Shown: positions 55,966 through 64,000 of the stretch, in pieces | How the letters are laid out: each line of letters opens with the position of its first letter | Numbering within the stretch: position 1 is the stretch's first letter | Source of the DNA: Ornithinimicrobium flavum | Lineage (GTDB): Bacteria; Actinomycetota; Actinomycetes; Actinomycetales; Dermatophilaceae | Assembly: GCF_004526345.1 (NCBI RefSeq) | Contig: NZ_CP038213.1 | Coordinates: 434,001 to 498,000 of the forward strand | DNA length: 64,000 bases | Direction of reading: 5' to 3' | The notes under the pieces: generated by a model | What the model saw: the letters and a program-made list of their open reading frames with translations, nothing else | What the model was told of the DNA's origin: nothing | The model's database searches: none | Position numbers and translations under genes: made by a program

Positions 55966-57366
55966 GTCTGTCCGATGAGCGGTGGTTCTGGCATTCATCT
56001 CAGAGGTTCTCCGCGGCCGGCATGCGGTCGGCGAAGGTGACCGGCGAAAGCGTTGAGCGCGGGCTTCCACCGCATGGTCCATCGTGCCTGCCCGGTGCCC
56101 TTGGGGTCTAGCCCGCGGGTCACCAGGTACAGGCACTTCAGGGCGGCCTGCTCGGTCGGGAAGTGCCCGCGCACGGTCACCGCGCGCCGGTACCTCGCGC
56201 GCAGGGACTCGATGGCGTTGGTGGAGAACAGCACGCGGCGGATCTTCAGGTCGTAGGCCAGGAAGGGGATGAACTCCTCCCACGCCGCTCTCCACATCTT
56301 CGGGATCGCGGGGTAGGGCTTGCCCCACTTCTCCTCAAGTTCCTCGAACGCCGCCCACGCCGCCTCGACCGAGGGTGCGGTGTAGATGCGACGAAGGTCC
56401 TTGGCCAGCTGGTCCCAGTACTTCCGGGAGGCGTACCGCAGCGTCGCCCGGATGAGGTGGATCACGCACGCCTGCACGATCGCCTGCGGGACCGCGTTCA
56501 CGGAGTCGGGCAGGCCCTTGAGGCCGTCGCAGACGATGAAGAAGACGTCGGCCACGCCGCGGTTCTTCAGGTCGGCCAGCACGTTCATCCAGACCTTCGC
56601 CGACTCCCCACCACCCTGCCCGGCCCACAGGCCGAGCACGTCCCGGCGACCCCCCAGGTCGACGCCGATCGCGGCGTAGAAGGGCTGGTTGCCGACCTGG
56701 CCGTCGCGGACCTTGACGTAGATCGCGTCGATGAAGATGGCGGCGTAGACGCCCTGCAACGGTCGGGAGGACCAGGTGGCCATCTCCTCCAGGACCTTGT
56801 CGGTGATCCGGCTGACGGTGTCCTTGGAGATCGAGGCTCCGTACACCTCCTGGAAGTGGGCGGAGATCTCACCGGTGGTCAGGCCCTTGGCGAACAGGAT
56901 GATCGCGACCGCGTCCACGTCCGAGAGGCGCCGCTGTCGCTTCTTGACGATCACCGGCTCGAAGGTGCCGGCCCGGTCGCGCGGCACCGCGATGGTCACC
57001 TACCCGGCGGCGTCGGTCAGGACCGTCTTGGGCCTCGTGCCGTTGCGGATGTTGCCGTTGCCGGACGTGGGTGCCTGATGCTTCTCGTGACCGAGGTGCT
57101 CGGTCAGCTCCTCTTCCAGGGCCGTCTCCAGGACGGTGGCGGTGATCGCCTTGAGCAGCCCGTCCGGGCCGGTCAGGTCCTCCCCACGGGCACGGGCAGC
57201 CCTGACCAGCTCCCGGACCGCGGTGCGCTCGGTCTCGCTGCGCGAGACCGTCTTCCTGGCTTCCTTCGGCATCGAGCTCATGCTCGAGATCTTCTCGGTC
57301 ATCTCATGACCTTCCCCGCCAGCGGTGCCGGCGCGTCGGGCCAGAAACACCGTTTAGCGGACAGTC
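55966..57366 (-). mobile_element. IS256-family element
   Basis: Inverted ends: TCTGTCCGATGAGCGGTGGT at about 55967 and, reversed at the right end, ACTGTCCGCTAAACGGTGTT. No clear 8-bp target duplication. Its insertion removed the start of the lipoprotein gene at 57372. Confidence 0.8.
55995..57302 (-). pseudogene. IS256-family transposase (nonsense codon and frameshift)
   Basis: From ATG 57302: LETALEEELTEHLGHEKHQA and TRPKTVLTDAAG, then TAG at 57002-57000 where GAG is expected before VTIAVPRDRAGTFEPVIVKK. The catalytic part is otherwise whole: YAAIFIDAIYVKVRDGQVGN (Asp), FFIVCDGLKGLPDSVNAV (Asp), VLFSTNAIESLRARYRRAVT (Glu). One extra C near 56041 spoils the last residues, which should read VTFADRMPAAENL. 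Two lesions make it inactive as read. Confidence 0.85.
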
Positions 57367-57371
57367 CCCCG

Positions 57372-57631
57372 CCTTGCTGATTGTCAGCGGCTGCGGCAGC
57401 ACTACGGCTGAGCAGGCTTCGGCCCCCAATCCCGCCTCGGCCGCCAGCGCACCCAACGTCGAGGCACCGACAGAAGCGAATGACGCAGAGGTCAGTCCGT
57501 CACCGCCGCAAGTCCCTGACGGGTACACCGGCCCGCACATTGAGGAACCCGCTCCAGTCCCAGCCTGCCCGGCGGTTAGGGCGAAGCTGTGGGCCACCAG
57601 CGGTAGGAGAGGGTCGGGAACGCCACCCTGA
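57372..57631 (+). pseudogene. lipoprotein remnant without its start
   Basis: The frame opens in the last part of a lipoprotein signal (LLIVSGCGSTTAEQ), continues with a Pro/Ala/Glu linker, and contains one more cysteine (PVPACPAVRAKLW) before stopping at 57631. The first residues of the signal peptide were removed by the IS256 insertion at 57366. It may belong to the cassette family but lacks the cysteine blocks. Confidence 0.55.
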
Positions 57632-57691
57632 CCGCACCCGAGAAGGAACACGGAAAGCAGCGGCGTCCCAGGGCGGGGCCACCCGGCGGAC

Positions 57692-58375
57692 TCACGGCGA
57701 CTTGTCCGCCAGCCAGGCGGTGATCTCGGGGCCCATGGGGTAGGGGCACGCTACTTCTGCCCGAAGATAGGCGTTCGGATCTTCAGGGTAGGGACTCCAG
57801 CGGTCGTCAAGGGCCTGCTCATTCCCTGCGTAGACGAGGTACTCGTTGGCGATGAAGGCGTCCACGCTCGGCGGCTCGGTCGATGGTGGGTAGCCACGCT
57901 GCCGGAGGCAGTCTGCTGACTCGACCAGGAGGGCGTGCTGGGCTCGGAGCTCGTCAGCTGAGTAGGGGATCTCGGTGGGAAGGGGCCCGAGCCTTTCCGT
58001 GATCGCCTCGTGGCATGCGGCTGACTGGGCCCGCCGAGCCTCGCGCTGATCTGATCCGCCGCCCGTGATCGTGATTCCCTCGCCGTCGTAGTGGGCGGGG
58101 AAGCCGTTCTCGGTGAGGCACGAAGCTTTGGCGGTCCACCACTGCCTGGCCATCTCGGCTTCGTTGCTCCGGTCGATCGGTGCCTCGGGGATGGCCATGC
58201 CCCACGCAGTCTCGCGGAGCGGGGCTGCCGTTGGGCCTCGCCCCGGATCGGGCTCAGCTACCCGCTGCGTGTGGGTTGCAGACTCCGTGGCCGGGTGACC
58301 GGAGTCGGTGCAGGCCGTCAGCGCCGCGCCAGCGGACACCAGGAGGATGACTGCACGGCTTCGGGGCAGGCTCAC
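57692..58375 (-). CDS. cassette lipoprotein 5 (four-cysteine family, unknown)
   Basis: A 227-residue lipoprotein: signal VILLVSAGAALTAC (lipid Cys22), then KASCLTENGFPAHYD, QSAACHEAITERLG, LLVESADCLRQRGYPPSTEP with PSVDAFIANEYLVY after it, and EVACPYPMGPEITAW. GTG 58375 shares 4 nt with the stop of its secreted partner (GTGA). Confidence 0.82.
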   Translation of the reverse strand: MSLPRSRAVILLVSAGAALTACTDSGHPATESATHTQRVAEPDPGRGPTAAPLRETAWGMAIPEAPIDRSNEAEMARQWWTAKASCLTENGFPAHYDGEGITITGGGSDQREARRAQSAACHEAITERLGPLPTEIPYSADELRAQHALLVESADCLRQRGYPPSTEPPSVDAFIANEYLVYAGNEQALDDRWSPYPEDPNAYLRAEVACPYPMGPEITAWLADKSP

Positions 58376-58710
58376 GGATTGAGACAGAAGGAGTAGGTGC
58401 CAGAGCTGCTGACGGTCCCGGATCCGGGCGCCTCAACCGACCAGTAGCCACCGTTGTACGTGCCAGCGACGTACCAGTAGCCCGGAGATCCGCTGCGTTC
58501 GGTCTCGTACGGCTGGCCTGGGCCAACAATGTTCAGGGTGCCCGATCCTTGTGCGCGCACCCACGGATCAGACGGCTGAATGCATGAGGAACGGTACCGG
58601 TACCCGTCCTTGAATCCGTACGCGCTGCCCGGTATCGCCGTTGATACCACCAGGGCCAGGGCGAGCGCGCCACACGCCACAACCTGCGAGACAGACTTTG
58701 AACGAACCAC
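58372..58710 (-). CDS. cassette secreted protein 5 (two-cysteine, unknown)
   Basis: A 112-residue exported protein: signal VVACGALALALVVSTAIPGS, then KDGYRYRSSCIQPSDPWVRA, IVGPGQPYET, GTYNGGYWSVEAPGSGT and a final FCLNP. It is a clear paralogue of secreted protein 1 (39387-39713), with both mature cysteines at the same places. GTG 58710 follows GGGAGCTTAGGA. Confidence 0.83.
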   Translation of the reverse strand: MVRSKSVSQVVACGALALALVVSTAIPGSAYGFKDGYRYRSSCIQPSDPWVRAQGSGTLNIVGPGQPYETERSGSPGYWYVAGTYNGGYWSVEAPGSGTVSSSGTYSFCLNP

Positions 58711-58889
58711 TCCTAAGCTCCCGTCCAGCTGAGTGTAGATTCGCGGGCAACATACCAAGACACGGCGAACGGGGCAACCACAGCGGGACCGCCCATCCAA
58801 GGTATCGAGCGGGCGCGTGACGCCGGGGTCGTCATCGAGACGTCTTTGGCGGCGGGGTGAAGCAGGTGTCGGTCCGGCCTGGAGCTTAG

Positions 58890-60564
58890 CCTGGATCCAC
58901 CGATCGGGTGAGCCGGTGAAGCGGCGTGGGAAAGCGAGAAATGCCCTTCTGACCTGGGAAGATACGACTTGTCTAGAGCACGTATCACCCAAACCGGAAG
59001 GGCATCTCGTAGATGCAACTCTCTCACACCCTCCCCGTGGTCTCCGCGACGTTCGATGACCCCAACCTCGTGTCTGCCGCCGGGCTTGTCCCGCTGATGA
59101 CGCTGGCCGAAGAAGCCGGCCTGCACGCCCTGGGCGATGAGCACCTGAGCCTGCCGACCGACAAGGGCGCCAACGCCGGCGCCAAGCTGGCCGCCCTGGT
59201 GGCGGGTATGGCCGCCGGCGCGGACAGCATCGAGGATATGGGGCTCTTGCGCCACGGCGCGATGGGCAAGCTGTTCGAACGGCCCTATGCCCCCTCCACG
59301 CTCGGTTCGTTCCTGCGCACGTTCACCTTCGGCCACGTCCGCCAGGGCGACGCGGTCGCCTCCCGCTTCACCCTCGCCCTGGCCGGGCGCACCGGGCTGC
59401 TGGGCCGGGCCGGCGACACCGGGACGGTGCTGCTCGACCTGGACGACACCATCGTGGAGGTCCACGGCTACGCCAAGCAGGGCGCCGGGTTCGGCTACAG
59501 CGGGGTCCGAGGGTTGAACGCGCTGCTGGCGACCGTGTCCACCGAGCAGACCGCCCCGGTCATCGCCGCCCAACGCCTGCGCAAGGGTTCCGTGGGTTCC
59601 TCCCGTGGCGCGGCCCGGTTGACCACCGATGCCCTGGCGCTGGTCCGGCGCAGCCACCTGGCCGGGCGACCGGTGCTCCTGCGCGCCGATTCCGCGTTCT
59701 ACTCCGCCGCCCTGGTGGGCGCCGCCGACAGGGCCGGTGCACAGGTCTCGATCACCGTGCGGCTGGACCCGGCGGTCAAGCGCGCCATCGCCGCGATCGC
59801 CGAGGACGCGTGGACCACGATCAGGTACACCGACGCGATCTACGACCAGGCCACCGGCAGGTGGGTCTCGCGGGCCGAGGTCGCCGAGATCGACTACACC
59901 GCGTTCACCTCGGCCAAGAAGTCCGAGCAGGTCACTGGCCGGCTGGTGGTGCGCCGCGTCCCGGACCTGAACCCCAGGGCCAAGGACGGGCAGGAGTCGA
60001 TGTTCGACACCTGGCGCTTCCACGCGTTCTTCACCACCACGCCCGCCACCGAGCGGGACACCGTGGCCGCCGACCAGGTCCACCGGGGCCACGCGGTCAT
60101 CGAGAACGTCCACGCCGACCTGAAAGCCTCGGCCCTGGCGCACCTGCCCTCGGGCAAGTTCGCTGCCAACGCCGCCTGGCTCATCGCCGCGGTCATGGCG
60201 TTCAACCTCACCCGCGCCGCGGCCACCCTGACCGGCAGCACCCGCCTGGCGCGGGCGACGACGCCCACGATCCGCCGCAAGCTGGTCAACCTGCCAGCCC
60301 GGGTCGCCTCCTCCGCCCGCCGCCTGCACCTGCACCTACCCCGAGACTGGCCCTGGGAGCACGCCTGGACCGTCCTCTACGACGCGCTCCGCCCCGGCCG
60401 GGCCGCAGCACCCGCCTGACCCCAGCCCCCGTCCCTACCAGCAGGAACCCAGTGGAAAAGCCGGGCAGACCGGCAGTTCACGCGCGCCCTCACGACCCTC
60501 GCCCCGTCACAGACCTGACCCCGTCCTACAGCGGCCCATCCACCTGCCCATCGGTGGATCGAGG
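58890..60564 (+). mobile_element. IS1380-family element, copy 3
   Basis: Ends CCTGGATCCACCGATCGGG (58890) and ATCGGTGGATCGAGG (to 60564) are inverted repeats. CTTAG is duplicated at 58885-58889 and 60565-60569. Confidence 0.87.
59013..60419 (+). CDS. IS1380-family transposase, copy 3 (intact)
   Basis: 468 residues, unbroken: SATFDDPNLVSAAGLVPLMT, VLLDLDDTIVEVHGYAKQGA, LLRADSAFYSAALVGAADRA and HAVIENVHADLKASALAHLP. It looks functional and is related to copy 2 but not identical, so it arrived separately. A Pro/Ala tail ends the protein. Confidence 0.93.
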   Translation: MQLSHTLPVVSATFDDPNLVSAAGLVPLMTLAEEAGLHALGDEHLSLPTDKGANAGAKLAALVAGMAAGADSIEDMGLLRHGAMGKLFERPYAPSTLGSFLRTFTFGHVRQGDAVASRFTLALAGRTGLLGRAGDTGTVLLDLDDTIVEVHGYAKQGAGFGYSGVRGLNALLATVSTEQTAPVIAAQRLRKGSVGSSRGAARLTTDALALVRRSHLAGRPVLLRADSAFYSAALVGAADRAGAQVSITVRLDPAVKRAIAAIAEDAWTTIRYTDAIYDQATGRWVSRAEVAEIDYTAFTSAKKSEQVTGRLVVRRVPDLNPRAKDGQESMFDTWRFHAFFTTTPATERDTVAADQVHRGHAVIENVHADLKASALAHLPSGKFAANAAWLIAAVMAFNLTRAAATLTGSTRLARATTPTIRRKLVNLPARVASSARRLHLHLPRDWPWEHAWTVLYDALRPGRAAAPA

Positions 60565-60569
60565 CTTAG

Positions 60570-60854
60570 ATGTACGCGGTTCTCAATCTACGACCATTCG
60601 ACCCCGCCCACGTCAACGCAATGCCGCGACGAGTGAGGTACGTCGGCACCGTGGTGATCGCACCCGCCAATGCCGAGAGGGTCTACTTACCGGGCTATTC
60701 GCAGATGAGCAGTCCAGCGCGCCTTGGGCCCGCGCCGTGGTGCCCGAAGATTCCGCCGTGGTCGCCGTTGCGGAACCTGGCCTTTGAGGTGGACGCTGGT
60801 TGGGTTCGTCGTTGGTCGACCCCGGAACACCCTGTGGTGCGAGTAACCCTGTAG
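60570..60854 (+). CDS. 94-codon open frame of doubtful status
   Basis: ATG 60570 falls on the first bases after the CTTAG duplication. The product (NLRPFDPAHVNAMPRRVRYV, LRNLAFEVDAGWVRRWSTPE) has no signal or known motif and no SD outside the IS. Perhaps the end of a gene broken by IS1380 copy 3. The stretch 60855-61193 holds nothing I can support except the SD of the next gene. Confidence 0.3.
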   Translation: MYAVLNLRPFDPAHVNAMPRRVRYVGTVVIAPANAERVYLPGYSQMSSPARLGPAPWCPKIPPWSPLRNLAFEVDAGWVRRWSTPEHPVVRVTL

Positions 60855-61193
60855 ATGAGCATGGGGCGGAGGGCTCCACGGGAGGCGTGGATTGGTGCCA
60901 GCGAGCGCGTCGCCATCGACAGCGACGTACGATGGGTCGAGTTCAGCCGCGAGTGACCTCCAAAGTGCTGGCGCTCATGCCGCTGACGGAATCTCCTGGT
61001 TTCGGCACGCCGGTCGTTTTGGCTTGGTCATGTGTTCGGCGACGTCCTGGCCCTGCTTGAGCCGGGCGCGCCTGTACTTGCGGCGGTTATGGCTGGGGAG
61101 GTCACGGTTGAGTGACGAGGAGGCGGGTTCCCAACCTGACCCGGGGTCTGACGCGTTAGGGTCACGACACCGTCCGGCGTGGAGAGGGATGTG

Positions 61194-62375
61194 ATGACGG
61201 ACCCGACGAAGAGTTCAGGGGCGCGCAGGGCGCTGGGTGTGCTGCTGGCGCTGGTGCTGCTGGGCGGCGCGGTGGCGGCGGGCTGGTGGGCCTCCCGTGC
61301 GACGTTGACGTCCTCGGTGCCGCAGGACGAGGCGACGGCCGGGACCGAGCAGGTCGTGTGGGCCGAGGCGAGCCAGGGGTCGGTGGGTCGCTCGTTGCCG
61401 TTATCGACGACCTTGCGGCAGCCGGCGCTGCCGGTGGCGGCCAACGCCCTCTCGGGGGTGGTGACGGCCGTCTCGCCGGGCGAGGTCGGCCCCGCTGACG
61501 TCGTTTATGTCGTCGGTGACACCCCGGTGCGCGTGGTCGAGGCGGACCGGCCGTTCTGGCGCGACCTGACGCGGGGCACCAAGGGCGAGGACGTGACTGC
61601 CCTGCAGGAGCTGCTCATCCGCGACGACTACCTCACCGGCACGGCCGACGGCGACTTCGGGCCGGCGACCGAGCGCGCGGTCAAGGCCTGGCAGAAGGAC
61701 GAGGGCCGGCCCCAGAGCGGTGTGGTCGCGCTCGGTGAGCTGGTCGCGGTCACGGACCTGCCCGCGGTGGTGCAGCTGGGCGATGCGATCGCGGTCGGGC
61801 GGACCCTCGGTGGGGGCGAGGACTCGGTGCTGGCCCCGACCGGTCAGCGGGAGTTCGTGCTGGTCGTCACCCAGGAGCAGGCCCGGTTGATCCCGGCCGA
61901 GGCGACGGTGGAGATCTCCTACGAGGACCATGCCTGGACCGGGGTGATCGCTTCCTCGAGCCTGGACGAGTACGGCTCGACCACCTTCACCCTCACCGCT
62001 CCCGACGGCGGCGAGGTGTGCGGGGACGACTGTGGCGTGCTGCCCAACGACGCCCAAGTCACGCTGCGCTCGGCGGTGGTCATCGTGCCCAAGGTCGAGG
62101 GCACCACGGTCCCGGCGGCTGCGGTCCGCACCGCCCCGGACGGGCGGACGTTCGTGGTGACCGACGCCGGTGAGGTCGATGTGACCGTCCGAGGGTCGGG
62201 CCAGGGGGTGACCGTGGTCGAGGGGATCGAGCCCGGCGCCCGGGTGCAGGTCACCGGCCAGGGTGCGGGTATGGGGCAGCCCGGCGGCGGTGCGCCGCCG
62301 GCACCGGCGCCCGGGGGCGGGTCGGGCGAGGAGTCCGGGCCCGGGGACGGGTCGGGCTCGACCCAGGACGGGTGA
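61194..62375 (+). CDS. exporter adaptor protein with peptidoglycan-binding domain
   Basis: A 393-residue membrane-anchored adaptor of the HlyD/MacA type. It has a membrane segment at residues 12-33 (ALGVLLALVLLGGAVAAGWW) and a beta-rich adaptor part. A peptidoglycan-binding-1 domain lies near residues 125-175 (GTKGEDVTALQELLIRDDYL, GDFGPATERAVKAWQ). Adaptor C-terminal sheets follow (VIVPKVEGTTVPAAAVRT, VTVVEGIEPGARVQVTGQG) and a Gly/Pro tail. Two cysteines (EVCGDDCGV) could pair. GGAGAGGG precedes ATG 61194. First of three coupled exporter genes. Confidence 0.82.
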   Translation: MTDPTKSSGARRALGVLLALVLLGGAVAAGWWASRATLTSSVPQDEATAGTEQVVWAEASQGSVGRSLPLSTTLRQPALPVAANALSGVVTAVSPGEVGPADVVYVVGDTPVRVVEADRPFWRDLTRGTKGEDVTALQELLIRDDYLTGTADGDFGPATERAVKAWQKDEGRPQSGVVALGELVAVTDLPAVVQLGDAIAVGRTLGGGEDSVLAPTGQREFVLVVTQEQARLIPAEATVEISYEDHAWTGVIASSSLDEYGSTTFTLTAPDGGEVCGDDCGVLPNDAQVTLRSAVVIVPKVEGTTVPAAAVRTAPDGRTFVVTDAGEVDVTVRGSGQGVTVVEGIEPGARVQVTGQGAGMGQPGGGAPPAPAPGGGSGEESGPGDGSGSTQDG

Positions 62376-62381
62376 GGCGGC

Positions 62382-63034
<653 letters not shown>

Positions 63035-63038
<4 letters not shown>

Positions 63039-64000
63039 GGATCCTGCTGATGCTGCGCGAGGCCCTCGCCACCGCCTGGGTCGCGAAGGTCCCCTCCACC
63101 CTGGTCACCTTCCTCGTCGCGACCATGTGCGCCGCCACCCTGGCCACCGTCGGACGCACCGCCGCCGCCGAGGAACAGCTCCTGTCCCGCCTCGACTCCG
63201 CCGGCTCCCGCGTCCTGGTCGTCTCCGACGCCCGCGGCGACGAGCTCATCTCCCCCACGATCGTGGACCAGACCGCCGGCCTGTCCACCACGGAGCGGGC
63301 CATCGGCACGATCATCCCCGTCGACGTCGTCAACGGCGCCGTCGGGCAAGGAGCCACCCGCGTCCCCGCGTGGGGCGTGCACGGCGACCTGGCCGACGTG
63401 GCCACCCTGACCTCGGGCCGCTGGCCCGGCCCCGGCGAGGCCATCGTCACCGAAACCGCGATGGATCGCCTCGGCATGCAGGCGCCCGTCGGGTGGGTCG
63501 CCCAGGCCTCCACCACCGTCGTGGACGACTGGGCCGTCGTCGGGTCCTACACCCCCCGCGAACCCTTCAGCGACTACGGCACCGGCGTCCTATACGTTAG
63601 CCCGCAAGGTCGGGCCCTGGACAGCCTGCACGTCGTCCTCACCGACGCCCGCGCCGCCCAGGCGGCCCAGGGCCAGGTGCTGCGCCTCATCGACCCGCCC
63701 ACCCCCGACTCGTTGACCATCATTTCCCCCGTCTCCCTGGCCCAGCTCCAGGAACAGGTCACCGGAGACCTCGCCGGCTTCGGCCGCACCCTCCTGCTCG
63801 CCGTCCTCGGCGGCGGGGCCCTGCTGACCGCCATCGTGGTCCTGGCCGACGTGCTCGTGCGCAGCAAGGACCTCGGCCGCCGCCGCGCCCTCGGAGCCAC
63901 CCGCGGCACGATCATCTCCCTGGTCACCCTGCGCACCCTCGGCCCCGCCCTCCTGGGCGCCGCCCTGGGCACTGGGCTGGGCATATACCTCACCCACCGC
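63035..64000 (+). CDS. FtsX-like ABC permease (3' end outside window)
   Basis: The first 322 residues of a MacB/FtsX-type permease: N-terminal helix (VPSTLVTFLVATMCAATLAT), a large extracytoplasmic domain (about residues 50-240), then LLLAVLGGGALLTAIVVLAD and the FtsX motif RRRALGATRGTIISLV. It leaves the window before the last two helices. GTG 63035 overlaps the ATPase stop. With its neighbours it forms a tripartite exporter suited to single-membrane bacteria. Confidence 0.87.

Overview
The window comes from a very GC-rich actinobacterium. Gene content (Mrp antiporter, CrtE/CrtB/CrtI carotenoid genes with a B12-type MerR regulator, class E/F sortase, SigK/RskA-type sigma pair) and protein style suggest Micrococcales, perhaps an Ornithinimicrobium or Serinicoccus relative. 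That placement is inference from reading, not from a search.

Layout. 1-5.7 kb: minus-strand purine operon, a PurD-PurC fusion followed by long-form PurL that runs off the left edge. 5.9-15.6 kb: plus-strand LuxR-type regulator, HelD-like RNA polymerase-associated ATPase, CapA-like lipoprotein, dnaX, plsC, a HAD phosphatase, recR and a DUF5063 gene. 15.65-21.6 kb: minus-strand Mrp Na+/H+ antiporter operon (order A-C-D-E-F-G). 21.8-27.05 kb: sodA, then idsA-crtB-crtI for carotenoids and a CarH/LitR-like cobalamin photoreceptor-repressor. 27.25-33 kb: DUF4397 surface protein with a sortase, ECF sigma factor with anti-sigma factor, TspO-like protein, a small secreted protein, and a CPBP protease with an NAD(P)-binding protein. 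Three intergenic regions in 26.1-31.2 kb carry pairs or triplets of TGACAAA boxes, the pairs exactly 11 bp apart, which makes a CarH regulon likely. 33.4-37.1 kb: Hsp20, an HspR-like MerR regulator, an AI-2E-type membrane protein, a DUF305 protein and a K+ channel cut by an insertion sequence.

37.1-60.6 kb is an accessory island full of insertion sequences: IS5/IS427, IS110, an integrase-type IS remnant, IS630 and IS3 remnants, two ISL3 copies, two IS256 copies and three IS1380 copies with target duplications. One ISL3 element is interrupted by a complete group II intron that splits the transposase exactly between codons. The second ISL3 copy holds the 5' end of the same intron at the same site. 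Among these elements lie five two-gene cassettes: a small Sec-exported protein whose mature part has two cysteines, followed at once by a lipoprotein with four spaced cysteines. Two further broken lipoprotein genes are present. I do not recognise this system, and it is the best candidate here for something undescribed. Just right of the island (61.2-64 kb) is a three-gene exporter: an adaptor with a peptidoglycan-binding domain, an ABC ATPase and an FtsX-like permease cut by the right edge.

Data-quality note: helD, capA, mrpA, the DUF305 gene, one cassette lipoprotein, an IS1380 transposase and the 3' ends of two other transposases each need single-base corrections, mostly in short G/C runs. 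This looks more like assembly indels than gene decay, at least for the housekeeping genes.
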